Assembly: GCA_030715135.1 (NCBI GenBank)
Contig: JAUYVH010000002.1
Coordinates: 578,192-642,191, forward strand
DNA: 64,000 nt
DNA from: Keguizhuia sedimenti
Lineage (GTDB): Bacteria > Pseudomonadota > Gammaproteobacteria > Burkholderiales > Burkholderiaceae_D
Direction: 5' to 3'
In this document: positions 37,491 to 46,630 of the stretch, piece by piece
Numbering within the stretch: position 1 is the first letter of the stretch
How the letters are laid out: each line of letters opens with the position of its first letter
Program-made: the position numbers and the translations under genes
The notes under the pieces: model-generated
The model's input: only the letters and a program-made list of their open reading frames with translations
The model's database searches: none
Told to the model about the DNA's origin: nothing

Positions 37491-37513
37491 CGGGATGATT
37501 CGCCATCGTCCCG
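37491..37513 (+). terminator. Possible terminator after the efflux operon
   Basis: CGGGATGA and TCGTCCCG form an 8-bp stem with one G-U pair and a 7-base loop, 18 bases after the channel stop codon. The following GTTTCC is only weakly T-rich, so termination efficiency is doubtful. Confidence 0.4.
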
Positions 37514-37602
37514 GTTTCCGAAACCGCTAAAAATTAAGAAGTTCTGACAAGACAGCAATGCGAGACGAGTGGTCTCGCCCCTGTAATGCAGGACCGTTGG
37601 TA

Positions 37603-38478
37603 TCAGTTATTTAAAGCCTGTTTTTCTCTGAACATCCGGGGTGGCATGTATTTCAGTGCGCTGTGCGGATGCCTGGTATTGTAATGCTCGAACCAGTCTG
37701 GCAACTGCTTGAGAACCGTTCTGGCGTCGGGCCGGAGCGCCAGACTGGCATAATCGCGCTTGATCGTCTTCACCAGGCTCTCCGCCATGCCATTGCTCTG
37801 CGGGCTTTCCACCGGCGTTGTTACCGGCTTCAATCCCAGTTGCCTGGCAAAGGTTCTGGTTTCTTGCGCGGTATAGCAGCTGCCGTTATCCGATAGCCAT
37901 TCAATCTCGTTCGGTACAGGGCTGCTGACCCCGAACCGGTATTCCACTGCCTGCATCATCAAATCTCCCACCAGGCCGGCATCGATGCCACGGGTGGTAG
38001 CCACCCAGCTCATCACTTCACGGTCGCAGCAATCCAGTGCAAACGCTACCCGCACCCGCTCACCGTTGTCGCAAGACAGCTCAAAGCCATCCGAACACCA
38101 CCGAACATTGCTGTTGTCGACGGCCACCTTGCCGTCATGGCGTCGGGTATCAACCGGGCGCTGCCCTTGCCGGTACAACAGAAGATTATGGTCACGCATG
38201 ACGCGGTACACGCGCTTGTGATTGATGGCACCATACAAGCCGCTATAGCGCAGCACGCCCCATACCCGACGGTAGCCATAGGTTGCCAGGTCTTTGACGA
38301 CTGATTTGATGGCTTCCAAGGTAGCCGTGTCATCGACACGAGCACGCGCTGTACGCCGGTCAATCCAGTGGGCTGGCCGGTTTCTCCTTATTGCAATATG
38401 GCTGCGCGCTACACCCAGGGCAGAACACACCAGCCTCACTGGTCGTCCCCTGGCAATACTGGTGAGCGCGCAATCCAC
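37603..38478 (-). CDS. IS3-family transposase OrfB
   Basis: Integrase-core (rve) transposase of 291 residues. The acidic triad is visible: Asp in NVRWCSDGFEL, Asp in EWLSDNGSCYT, and Glu in SNGMAESLVKTIK. An HTH_21 segment (YGYRRVWGVLRYSGL) precedes the core. The frame opens at a GTG directly after the A6G slippery site and is probably made as an OrfAB fusion. The frame is intact, so the element may still be active. Confidence 0.93.
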   Translation of the reverse strand: MDCALTSIARGRPVRLVCSALGVARSHIAIRRNRPAHWIDRRTARARVDDTATLEAIKSVVKDLATYGYRRVWGVLRYSGLYGAINHKRVYRVMRDHNLLLYRQGQRPVDTRRHDGKVAVDNSNVRWCSDGFELSCDNGERVRVAFALDCCDREVMSWVATTRGIDAGLVGDLMMQAVEYRFGVSSPVPNEIEWLSDNGSCYTAQETRTFARQLGLKPVTTPVESPQSNGMAESLVKTIKRDYASLALRPDARTVLKQLPDWFEHYNTRHPHSALKYMPPRMFREKQALNN

Positions 38479-38840
38479 TTTTTTGCTTTGGCAAAGTCCA
38501 CCGCTTCCTTGAGGATTTCATTCTCCAGCGTGTTTCTGCCTAATGCCGCTTCCAGTTGGCGGATACGCTTCATGGCATCCTGCAGATCCGATGCCGGCAC
38601 CACTGGCTCATTGGCGCCCACAGCGACCAGCGAGCCTTCGGTATAGGCTTTGCGCCATTGAAACAACTGGCTCGTCGTGATGCCGGCTTCCCTTGCCACC
38701 AGGGATACCGTCATGCCTGGCTCCATTGTCCTCCTGACCCACTGCAGCTTCTCTTGCGCACTCCAGCGCCGGCGACGCTCCACCCCTGTAATGACTTCTA
38801 CTTCATTTTTATATTTACCCGAAGGCATAGGCATATCCAT
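38436..38840 (-). CDS. IS3-family transposase OrfA
   Basis: DNA-binding partner of 134 residues with a helix-turn-helix of the IS3/IS911 OrfA type (MTVSLVAREAGITTSQLFQW) and a C-terminal leucine-rich heptad region (IRQLEAALGRNTLENEILKE). The ATG at 38840 with AGGA upstream is preferred; an upstream GTG lies in the terminal repeat. It overlaps OrfB by 43 bases. Confidence 0.9.
   Translation of the reverse strand: MDMPMPSGKYKNEVEVITGVERRRRWSAQEKLQWVRRTMEPGMTVSLVAREAGITTSQLFQWRKAYTEGSLVAVGANEPVVPASDLQDAMKRIRQLEAALGRNTLENEILKEAVDFAKAKKWIARSPVLPGDDQ
38478..38484 (-). other. Programmed -1 frameshift site of the IS3 element
   Basis: On the minus strand AAAAAAG within OrfA (GCA AAA AAG TGG) is a classical A-AAA-AAG slippery heptamer. 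Slipping back one base continues straight into the OrfB frame (GTG GAT TGC). Confidence 0.8.
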
Positions 38841-38995
38841 AGTCGTATTCCTAGTCGCTAGTTTAAGGAATACCACCGGTCCGGTAAATCAGGGGGCTAC
38901 TTCAACGAGGCAGCGCGGCAAAAAGCATTTCTTCAGCGCTCTAATTCTGAGCCGTGCTCTCGCCAATCCAAGTTTGTTTACGCAAGAAGCGCCAA

Positions 38996-40294
38996 TCATG
39001 CCGCCTGTTCGTCATGCGAACTTTCATCAAGCATCCGCTGCAGCAAGGCAATTGTCTTTTGCGTGGCACCACGATGCTGCTCCGCATAACGTCTTGCATT
39101 CGCGCCCATCGCGTTCCGCCTCTCATCGTCTTTTAACAAACGCGCCGCTTCAACGAACATTGCATCCTCATCGGCAACACGCATAGCCGCGCCTGCTTCA
39201 ATCGCATTTTCAGTGGCCGCGCTGAAGTTAAAGGTATGCGGGCCGATCAATACCGGCTTTCCGACCGCACATGCTTCGATCAGATTCTGTCCGCCCAAGG
39301 GCAGCAGACTGCCGCCGATAAATGCCAGGTCGCACGCCGCATAGTAGGCAAACATCTCGCCCATTGTGTCGCCGAGTATGACATCGACGTCCGAAGGTAC
39401 TTGCGCATCGTTCAATGCAGACCGGCGGCACATGCGCAATCCTTTTGCCTGAATCAGGCTTTCCACATCATCAAACCGTTGTGGATGGCGTGGCACAATC
39501 ATCAACAAAGCATCCGACAAATTGTGCTTTTCTAACGCGTCCAAAATCAACGCCTCCTCGCCCTCTCTCGTGCTCGCACAAAGCAAGACCTTGCGCGCTC
39601 CGATCTGCCTCTTCAATTGCGCTCCACTATCCAGCAAGAATTGCGGAGGCGTCACATCGAACTTCATACTGCCGGTGACTTGCACGGTGCGCACACCGAG
39701 TTCCTTCAAGCGCACGGCGTCCGCTTCCGTTTGTGCGGCGGCGCATGCGATGCCGTTTGCCGCCTGCCTGAACAATCCCGGTAACCGCAACGCTTTCCTG
39801 AATGACCGTTCGGAGAGGCGCGCATTGGCAAGCAGCACTGGAACATGATGCTTCCTGCACTGAGCGATCATGTTTGGCCAGACTTCGGTTTCCATCAATA
39901 TGCAAAGCCGCGGTGAAAAATGCTTCAGGAAGCGCCCCATCAGCCAGCCCATATCATAGGGCAGATAAGCCTGCACAATTTTCCTCTCATACTTGCTGTA
40001 AAGCGCCTTTCCCGTTGCTCTGCCTGTCGGCGTCATATGGGTTAGCAAGATGGAGCAATTGGGAGATGAGGAAAACAGAGAATGAATGACCGGTTCGGCT
40101 GCGCGTGTCTCACCAACGGAAACAGCATGAATCCAGATAAGCTTTTCAGATGAGAAGGGAAAAGTGGTTTGATAGATTGCAAAGCGCTCTAAAATGTGTT
40201 GGCGATAGCCTGCATCGCCTCTACCACGCCACCAGAGCCGCATGAATACGATAGGAAGAGCTAACCACCAGATAGTCGAATATAAAACCCTCAT
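38996..40294 (-). CDS. waaA: 3-deoxy-D-manno-octulosonic acid (Kdo) transferase
   Basis: GT30 glycosyltransferase that adds Kdo from CMP-Kdo to lipid A precursor on the inner membrane. It has 432 residues, with an N-terminal membrane anchor (LYSTIWWLALPIVFMRLWW), the family segment IHAVSVGETRAAEPVI containing the likely catalytic glutamate, and the later ASTREGEEALI and GGSLLPLGGQNLIE. It is last in the long leftward polysaccharide run, 56 bases after the PglF-like gene, and an IS3 copy lies about 95 bases beyond its stop. Confidence 0.96.
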   Translation of the reverse strand: MRVLYSTIWWLALPIVFMRLWWRGRGDAGYRQHILERFAIYQTTFPFSSEKLIWIHAVSVGETRAAEPVIHSLFSSSPNCSILLTHMTPTGRATGKALYSKYERKIVQAYLPYDMGWLMGRFLKHFSPRLCILMETEVWPNMIAQCRKHHVPVLLANARLSERSFRKALRLPGLFRQAANGIACAAAQTEADAVRLKELGVRTVQVTGSMKFDVTPPQFLLDSGAQLKRQIGARKVLLCASTREGEEALILDALEKHNLSDALLMIVPRHPQRFDDVESLIQAKGLRMCRRSALNDAQVPSDVDVILGDTMGEMFAYYAACDLAFIGGSLLPLGGQNLIEACAVGKPVLIGPHTFNFSAATENAIEAGAAMRVADEDAMFVEAARLLKDDERRNAMGANARRYAEQHRGATQKTIALLQRMLDESSHDEQAA

Positions 40295-40350
40295 GTAATT
40301 AGGCAGATAAGAACTTCCAAGTTATGTAAGAGTGAAGTGGGCGTTCACGC

Positions 40351-42288
40351 TTAATGAACACCACTCCCGTTCGTTTTCCTTCGGCCGTTATTTTGCCTCT
40401 CCCAAATGAAATCCTGAATACCACATTGAGGAGCATATTCCGTGACGGTCAATAACAGCAACCTTCTGATTTCTTCTTGATCAAACTGATTACAGGCATC
40501 TTCTAACTTGTCCAGGAAGTTTTTCAATATGGACATTGGCAGTTCACCCTCTTGTGCGCGCATGATCAGCGGATGTGCCGTTCCCTCAACGTTCTCACTA
40601 ATTAGCAACTCTTCGTAAAGTTTTTCGCCGGGGCGTAACCCTATATGCTTAATTTCAATCGTTCCATTTGGCATTGCGTCGCTCTTTAATCCTAATCCAC
40701 TCAAATGCACCATCCGCTTTGCCAAGTCAAAAATTTTGACCGGTTCGCCCATATCGAGCACAAAGACATCCCCTCCTTCCCCCATGGCACCTGCTTGAAG
40801 GACCAATTGTGCTGCTTCAGGAATGGTCATGAAATAACGTGTGATCTCAGGATGTGTCAAGGTAATCGGTCCACCTGCCATAATTTGCTTACGGAACAAT
40901 GGCACCACTGAGCCGGAAGACCCTAACACGTTGCCAAACCGTACCATGCAAAATCTTGTCTTCGAGCCTTGACGTGCAAAGGCTTGCAAAATAAGTTCAG
41001 CAAGTCGTTTGCTTGAACCCATTACATTTGTCGGACGCACTGCTTTATCAGTTGAAATCAGCACAAATGTAGATACACAAGTATTTATAGCGGCCTGCGC
41101 AATACTTAATGTGCCGAACACATTATTACGTACACCTTCAATTGGATTGTGCTCGACTAGAGGTACATGTTTATAAGCCGCGGCATGATAAATAGTATCC
41201 ACCCCGAAGGTCGCAAAAATTTTTTCGCACTTGCTTTGATCAAGCACGGAACCAAGAAAGGGTATGAGTTCGATGTCTGTATCCATTCTCGACTGAATTG
41301 CCTTAAGCTCCTGTTCAATTGAATAAAGAGCGAACTCAGAAATTTCCAACAGAAGTAGCCGCGCTGGCTTTAACAAGATGATTTGGCGACATAACTCCGA
41401 GCCAATGGATCCTCCTGCTCCCGATACCAGTACGGATTTCCCTGTGATACATGTTGAAATCAGCCGCATATCAGGCGCAACAGGCTCACGACCAAGCAAA
41501 TCCTCAATTTCAATATCTCTTGCATCCTGTAAACGCAATTCACCGGCAAGCAAGCGGTTCATTGGTGGAATAATTTTAATTTTGACCTTTAGCGGCTCCA
41601 GCTTTTCAAGAATGTTTTTTTGCTGCCCTTTGTTAAGTGATGGCATGGCAAGCAACAGCTCTTTAATGCCGTATTTCTGAATTAGGTCAGGTAATTTTTC
41701 AGGTCCATAAACCCTTATCCCTAAAATTGCAGTGCCTTGTAATCCTTTTTTATCATCAATAAACGCCACCGGTTTGTAGTCGTGCTCGTTCCGCAATGCA
41801 CTAACGAGCTGAATGCCAGTTTTTCCTACGCCGTAAATGGCAATATGCTTGATATCAGCTGCTTTCCTGATCAGATGCAGGATATAACTCCTAGCCAAAA
41901 ATCGACTCGTGGCTACGTAGGTAATTGCACTAATCCAATAAATTCCAAATACGCCACGAGACAAACCATACATCTGCGTCTTTATTGCAGCCATTGTCAG
42001 CAAAAACATGACCGAAAGCGATACTCCAATCAATGCAACATATATGATTTTTTGGTCGACAAACCTGATGACGGCGCGATAGAGCCCCAATCGGATAAAT
42101 ATTGGGATGGATACTAAAGGAATGGCTAAGATTAGCCATATGTATCGCTTTAAAAGTTCAATATCTACTATTTCATACCGGAGCAAGATAGCTAGATAGA
42201 AGGTCAACGGTAGGAATGTACAGTCGGCGACAACAGCAATGATTTGCTTATGAAAGCGCGACAGTTTGAAAAGAAAACTTCTGATCAT
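40351..42288 (-). CDS. Membrane nucleotide-sugar 4,6-dehydratase (PglF/WbpM/CapD family)
   Basis: 645-residue protein with an N-terminal region of about four membrane helices, a first Rossmann-like domain (IAIYGVGKTGIQLVSAL), and a catalytic short-chain dehydrogenase domain (SVLVSGAGGSIGSELCRQI). The modified active site LISTDKAVRPTNVMGSSKR matches UDP-GlcNAc 4,6-dehydratases in which Met and Lys replace the usual YxxxK. With the next three genes it fits synthesis of a 2,4-diamino sugar such as UDP-N,N'-diacetylbacillosamine. It overlaps the aminotransferase stop by 4 bases (ATGA). Confidence 0.93.
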   Translation of the reverse strand: MIRSFLFKLSRFHKQIIAVVADCTFLPLTFYLAILLRYEIVDIELLKRYIWLILAIPLVSIPIFIRLGLYRAVIRFVDQKIIYVALIGVSLSVMFLLTMAAIKTQMYGLSRGVFGIYWISAITYVATSRFLARSYILHLIRKAADIKHIAIYGVGKTGIQLVSALRNEHDYKPVAFIDDKKGLQGTAILGIRVYGPEKLPDLIQKYGIKELLLAMPSLNKGQQKNILEKLEPLKVKIKIIPPMNRLLAGELRLQDARDIEIEDLLGREPVAPDMRLISTCITGKSVLVSGAGGSIGSELCRQIILLKPARLLLLEISEFALYSIEQELKAIQSRMDTDIELIPFLGSVLDQSKCEKIFATFGVDTIYHAAAYKHVPLVEHNPIEGVRNNVFGTLSIAQAAINTCVSTFVLISTDKAVRPTNVMGSSKRLAELILQAFARQGSKTRFCMVRFGNVLGSSGSVVPLFRKQIMAGGPITLTHPEITRYFMTIPEAAQLVLQAGAMGEGGDVFVLDMGEPVKIFDLAKRMVHLSGLGLKSDAMPNGTIEIKHIGLRPGEKLYEELLISENVEGTAHPLIMRAQEGELPMSILKNFLDKLEDACNQFDQEEIRRLLLLTVTEYAPQCGIQDFIWERQNNGRRKTNGSGVH

Positions 42289-43469
42289 TCTTGTTCACCT
42301 GTGGCTTGCTTCATCACATTACATAGGACATCACAAGTTTTATCAATTTCTTGCTCTGTTAATGTTGGATGAACCAAGAACATTAAGCTGCTTTCACCTA
42401 ATTCTTTGGCAATAGCCAAGCGTTCTTTCGGGCGCCATTCAGTGTTATCGAACGCTTTTTCCAAATAGACTTCTGAACATGAACCGGAATAGCAAGGCAC
42501 ACCGCGAGAAGTAATCACCTCAACGATACGATCACGGCTCCAGCCCTTGATCAACCGAGTAGTTTCCACAAAAACGTAACATTTATAGGCCGCATGCTCT
42601 ATATATGCAGGAATTACCGGCACTCGCAAGCCTGGCAGTTGGCGAGCTCGATTCCAGATACGTTCTGCATTAGCTGTACGAGCCGCATGCCAGCCTTGCA
42701 TTCGCTGTAACTGAATGCGCCCAATTACGGCCTGTACTTCCATCATTCTCCAGTTGGTGCCGAAGCTCTCATGGAGCCAACGAAATCCTGGTGCATGCTG
42801 TCGCTCATAAACAGCCTCCCAGCTTTTGCCGTGGTCTTTGATAGACCACATACGTTGCCACAGGTCGCGATCATTGGTGGTAACCATGCCGCCTTCTCCG
42901 CCAGTAGTCATAATCTTATCCTGGCAAAAAGACCAACCGCCAATGTGTCCGATTGAACCAACTGAACGCCCCTTGTATTGGGCTCCATGCGCCTGAGCAC
43001 AATCCTCAATAACTTTCAAATTATATTTTTGTGCCAAGACCATAATTGGATCCATGTCACATGGCCATCCGGCCAAATGAACACAGATTATCGCTTTGGT
43101 ACGCGAGGTAATGAACGGTGCAATTGTTTTCGCCGAAATATTTCCACTATCGCGTTCCACATCTACGAAAACCGGGGTGGCACCAGCATTAACCACACAT
43201 GACACCGATGCAATAAATGTACGGGGAGTGACAATAACTTCGTCGCCAGGCCCGATGTCGAGTGCCTTCAAAGCCACATCCAAAGCCAAGGTTCCATTGG
43301 CAATGGCAACAGCAAACTCGGTCCCTACCCAGGCTGCATATTCTTTCTCGAATGCTCTACATTCATTGCCAGTCCAGTAATTGACTTTATTGGATATCAA
43401 CGTGGCACTGACTGCTTGAGCCTCTTCTTCGGTAAAACTAGGCCAGGGCGAAAAAGGGGTATTTAACAT
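42285..43469 (-). CDS. DegT/DnrJ/EryC1/StrS aminotransferase (PglE-like)
   Basis: PLP-dependent sugar aminotransferase of 394 residues that should aminate the 4-keto product of the dehydratase. Segments VIEDCAQAHGAQYKGRSVGS and WSFCQDKIMTTGGEGGMV (internal-aldimine lysine in QDK) are family signatures. It is followed, with a 4-base overlap, by the dehydratase gene and preceded by the acetyltransferase gene, the same set of functions as pglF-E-D. An IS-free, intact copy, unlike the decayed aminotransferase further upstream. Confidence 0.92.
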   Translation of the reverse strand: MLNTPFSPWPSFTEEEAQAVSATLISNKVNYWTGNECRAFEKEYAAWVGTEFAVAIANGTLALDVALKALDIGPGDEVIVTPRTFIASVSCVVNAGATPVFVDVERDSGNISAKTIAPFITSRTKAIICVHLAGWPCDMDPIMVLAQKYNLKVIEDCAQAHGAQYKGRSVGSIGHIGGWSFCQDKIMTTGGEGGMVTTNDRDLWQRMWSIKDHGKSWEAVYERQHAPGFRWLHESFGTNWRMMEVQAVIGRIQLQRMQGWHAARTANAERIWNRARQLPGLRVPVIPAYIEHAAYKCYVFVETTRLIKGWSRDRIVEVITSRGVPCYSGSCSEVYLEKAFDNTEWRPKERLAIAKELGESSLMFLVHPTLTEQEIDKTCDVLCNVMKQATGEQE

Positions 43470-43485
43470 ATTAATTTATAGGACT

Positions 43486-44103
43486 TTATAATTCACTAGC
43501 AGGACAACCTGCCACTGTCTTTCCATTTTCAACTGGTTTGACAACTACGGAACCACAACCGACGGTCACATCAGCGCCAATAACAATTCCTTGCCGTATG
43601 CATGAACCTGCCCCGATCCAGCTTCCATCTTTAATGGCGACGTTGCCTGATAAGTTGGCCCCGGGACTTACATGAATGGCATTACCCAATACACAGTCAT
43701 GGTCAATTGTTGCGCCAGTGTTGATGATGCATGCTTCTCCTATATAGGCATCAATATTTACAATAGCTCCGGCAACAATTATTGTTCCCGCCCCTAATTT
43801 TGCATGCGGACTAATCCATGCATGGGGATGGACAATAGTCGCCATAGTTGCGCCGGCGTTTCGCAATTCACAGAATTTTTTCCAACGTGCCGCATTGTCA
43901 CCAATTGCCACCACTACCCCATCAAAAGCCCTATATTGATCAACTAACTCTTGAGAACTTCCGACAATGGGCCATCTCCCATTTTGGGTTTTGGCGGGAT
44001 AGCAATCATCAAAAAAGCTAATTGATTGCCATCCCGAAGCCAGCGCCGTATCAGCAACCACTTTCCCATGGCCACTTGCACCAAGAATAGCAAGCCTTTT
44101 CAA
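43486..44103 (-). CDS. Sugar O/N-acyltransferase, left-handed beta-helix (PglD/NeuD type)
   Basis: 205-residue acyltransferase. The N-terminal Rossmann-like part (LAILGASGHGKVVADTAL) carries the nucleotide-sugar-binding GASGHG motif of PglD/NeuD, and the C-terminal hexapeptide repeats contain INTGATIDHDCVLGNA, whose histidine matches the catalytic base of PglD. It probably acetylates the 4-amino sugar made by the neighbouring aminotransferase. It overlaps the PglC-like gene by 4 bases. Confidence 0.93.
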   Translation of the reverse strand: MKRLAILGASGHGKVVADTALASGWQSISFFDDCYPAKTQNGRWPIVGSSQELVDQYRAFDGVVVAIGDNAARWKKFCELRNAGATMATIVHPHAWISPHAKLGAGTIIVAGAIVNIDAYIGEACIINTGATIDHDCVLGNAIHVSPGANLSGNVAIKDGSWIGAGSCIRQGIVIGADVTVGCGSVVVKPVENGKTVAGCPASEL

Positions 44104-44693
44104 TATGAATCCCCTCCGAACTTAGACACGGTCGCCTCACCGGCAGCATTTATATTTTTACGGAACAAAACCATTTTAATGGTGGTGAAAATAATCGAGA
44201 TATCTAACCAAAATGAGCGGTTCTCCACGTACCACACATCTAATTTAAACTTTTCTTCCCAACTTATAGCATTCCGCCCATTAATTTGGGCCCAGCCGGT
44301 AATTCCTGGGCGGACTTCATGGCGCCGCCTTTGTTCCGCATTATAAAGTGGCAGATATTCCATCAATAGAGGCCGCGGACCGACAAAACTCATCTCTCCT
44401 TTCACGACGTTCCATAGCTCCGGCAATTCATCCATGCTAGTGCTACGTAAAAACCGCCCAAACTTAGTTAGCCGTGCTGCATCCGGCAATAAGTTTCCGT
44501 CTGAATCACGCTCATTCGTCATTGTGCGGAATTTAATGAGCATGAACGGCTTGCCATTTAATCCGGGTCGCTGCTGGCGAAAAAAGACTGGCGACCCAAT
44601 TCTAAAATGTATAATTATGCTCAAGAATGCTAGGGGAATAGCAAGCATTGCCAATAGCAAAATAGCGAAAAAAAGATCAAAAAGACGTTTCAT
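44100..44693 (-). CDS. Initiating phosphoglycosyl transferase (PglC type)
   Basis: 197-residue monotopic phosphosugar transferase that loads the first sugar phosphate onto undecaprenyl phosphate. One N-terminal re-entrant hydrophobic segment (FFAILLLAMLAIPLAFL) is followed by FFRQQRPGLNGKPFMLIKFR and DELPELWNVVKGEMSFVGPR, the catalytic motifs of the family. Its length is the minimal PglC form, without the extra membrane domain of WbaP. It probably starts the O-antigen with the bacillosamine-like sugar. Confidence 0.94.
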   Translation of the reverse strand: MKRLFDLFFAILLLAMLAIPLAFLSIIIHFRIGSPVFFRQQRPGLNGKPFMLIKFRTMTNERDSDGNLLPDAARLTKFGRFLRSTSMDELPELWNVVKGEMSFVGPRPLLMEYLPLYNAEQRRRHEVRPGITGWAQINGRNAISWEEKFKLDVWYVENRSFWLDISIIFTTIKMVLFRKNINAAGEATVSKFGGDSY

Positions 44694-44793
44694 GTATCAT
44701 TACTACCATTGCTATTTATTGTTTTTCCAGCTTGCTGACCATGAGTATTCCATTTGGAATAGAAGGTCTAACTTTAGAAATGTGGATTCTGCG

Positions 44794-45705
44794 CTACATG
44801 AAGCCGAGCAAAAGCATAAAAGCAATAGAGATTTTTTCTATTGGCCGGCGCCTGAAGTGATTAGCGTTTAATGCGAGAAAAATCCTATCCTTTAATTTCC
44901 AGCGCTTGATCCTAAGTAAGTTTTTTTGTTGTACTTCGTTAAGACTACAGAAACTACTAACATAAAGAATATTTTGCCTATACCACCCTCTACGCAGCAA
45001 TCTCATTCTTTTGAAATAAGAATGAAGCCCTGAATTTGCGCCGAAGGCATTGTTTTCGTGCTGCCTATAGTAAATAAAGGAGCATGTGTCTATATACCAT
45101 CTAAATCCATAAGATCTAGTAATGGCATAAATGAGCCAGTCATGCGACGCAAATGTTGGATAGTGATCATCGCGGGCATTTAAAACCTTTTGTACAAATA
45201 GCGCCGCATCTTTACGAAGTCCATAGGTGCATCCTGCACTTGCAGTCTGAAAAAGAAAATCCTGATCCGTTTGAGGATAGGCTTTCTTCAGCATTCGGTT
45301 TTTGCCGCTTTCATAGATGCAGGTTAAGTTTGAAGCATAACAGGCTGCGTTATGCGACTTCATTTCGTTCACTGCTGATACCAACTTTTTATCGTTCCAG
45401 ACATCGTCTTGGTCAGATAAAAAGGCATAATCATATTCTGCAAAATTTATTTCTTTGATCAACCTAAAAAAGTTTCTAGCTGCTGTTCCGAACCTTTTGT
45501 TGCGTGGCAAAAGCGTGATCTGCAGTGGAGCGACATTTATTATTTTTAATATTTCATGTACCGTACCATCGGTTGATATGTCATCACTGATATAAATATG
45601 CACATCGACACCTATCTGCTTAAGGATAGAGTCGATTTGTTCTTCAATCCATTTAGCGCCGTTATACGTAGCTAAAAGTACTGCGACCTTTATATTATCT
45701 TTCAC
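44794..45705 (-). CDS. Glycosyltransferase family 2 (rhamnosyltransferase-like)
   Basis: GT-A-fold enzyme of 303 residues. VAVLLATYNGAKWIEEQIDS is the nucleotide-sugar-binding start, and the DxD-type segment FLSDQDDVWNDKKL is intact. The closest remembered relatives are RfbF/rhamnosyltransferases, which fits the rml genes nearby. The coding sequence is AT-rich compared with the flanking housekeeping genes. It lies 13 bases downstream of a paralogue. Confidence 0.88.
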   Translation of the reverse strand: MKDNIKVAVLLATYNGAKWIEEQIDSILKQIGVDVHIYISDDISTDGTVHEILKIINVAPLQITLLPRNKRFGTAARNFFRLIKEINFAEYDYAFLSDQDDVWNDKKLVSAVNEMKSHNAACYASNLTCIYESGKNRMLKKAYPQTDQDFLFQTASAGCTYGLRKDAALFVQKVLNARDDHYPTFASHDWLIYAITRSYGFRWYIDTCSFIYYRQHENNAFGANSGLHSYFKRMRLLRRGWYRQNILYVSSFCSLNEVQQKNLLRIKRWKLKDRIFLALNANHFRRRPIEKISIAFMLLLGFM

Positions 45706-45718
45706 CGTTGAAAGCCTA

Positions 45719-46630
45719 TCAATATCTACCCAGAACGAACATAATCAGCGCAACACCTTCGTTTAGAAGGCCAGATCTTCTGGGACGGTCTACGTAAATA
45801 AATTTCGCGCGTGCAATTAAGCTGTTTTCACACTCCAAAAATTTTTCTATATAAATTCTTTTTTTGTGAGGAAGTAATTGGCCATAGCATGCCAAAAATT
45901 CTTTTGCTTGTGTCATTCGAGAAGGATACGGCTTTCGTTGTAAATTCTGTTTAGTACGAAAAATCAAGCTTTTGACTCCGGTACGCATCCCCACTTGGTT
46001 GTTCGCATGTTGCCGGTAATAAATATGGGATTCTTCGTCGTAAATCACTTTTCCAAAAGACGAAGCAACTAGATAAAGCCACCAGTCGTGCATCAAGATA
46101 TTATTTAAGTTAGGTGAAGCTTTTAACAGACTTAATAGCTCATGGTTGATCACACAGGTACATCCAGTCGCGCAATTTGCCAGGAATGCACCTTCAAAAG
46201 CTGGGGCATCTTGAAACCGGTACTTTCCTAAGGGGTGTAAATTATCGTCCACCAGATTTAAGGCTGAACAATAAAGCGCGGCTTCATTCGCCTTTCTTAA
46301 CTGATTCACGGCACGCTGCAATTTACCAGGCAACCAGATATCGTCCTGGTCAGCGAACGCTACATAATCCGCATTAGAGGCAGCAACCTCCGTTAGAAGC
46401 GCAAAAAAACTTCCGCGGACACCAAGGTTTTTACCTTTGATGACCCGTATTCGTTTATCGTCAATTTTTTTGATAATTTTTACGGTGTCGTCTTGCGAAC
46501 CATCATCGCGGATCAATAGCTCTACAATTCCCCCTTCTACAGTCTGCCGCAGGATGGAATTAATCTGCTGTTTTACGTATCTTTGTCCATTCCAAGTCGA
46601 AAGCAGTACAATGATTTTTAATGACTGCAT
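45719..46630 (-). CDS. Glycosyltransferase family 2
   Basis: 303-residue paralogue of the neighbouring glycosyltransferase. It has IIVLLSTWNGQRYVKQQINS at the N-terminus and ADQDDIWLPGKLQ as the DxD-type site, and a long C-terminal helical region. It probably adds rhamnose or a related sugar to the O-antigen repeat. The first gene after a stretch of gene remnants, so its transcript may start or re-start there. Confidence 0.88.
   Translation of the reverse strand: MQSLKIIVLLSTWNGQRYVKQQINSILRQTVEGGIVELLIRDDGSQDDTVKIIKKIDDKRIRVIKGKNLGVRGSFFALLTEVAASNADYVAFADQDDIWLPGKLQRAVNQLRKANEAALYCSALNLVDDNLHPLGKYRFQDAPAFEGAFLANCATGCTCVINHELLSLLKASPNLNNILMHDWWLYLVASSFGKVIYDEESHIYYRQHANNQVGMRTGVKSLIFRTKQNLQRKPYPSRMTQAKEFLACYGQLLPHKKRIYIEKFLECENSLIARAKFIYVDRPRRSGLLNEGVALIMFVLGRY

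Larger units (their letters stand above)
37575..38900 (-). mobile_element. IS3-family insertion sequence (IS2-like group)
   Basis: About 1.3 kb with two overlapping frames, OrfA and the DDE transposase OrfB, joined by a probable -1 frameshift. Imperfect terminal inverted repeats are visible: the left end contains CCCCTG, then GGACCG-T-TGGTAT (37578-37604) and the right end, read on the minus strand, contains CCCCTG, then GGACCG-G-TGGTAT (38869-38895). The outermost bases are uncertain by a few positions, and I could not identify a clear target duplication. It sits between the efflux operon and waaA. Confidence 0.85.
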
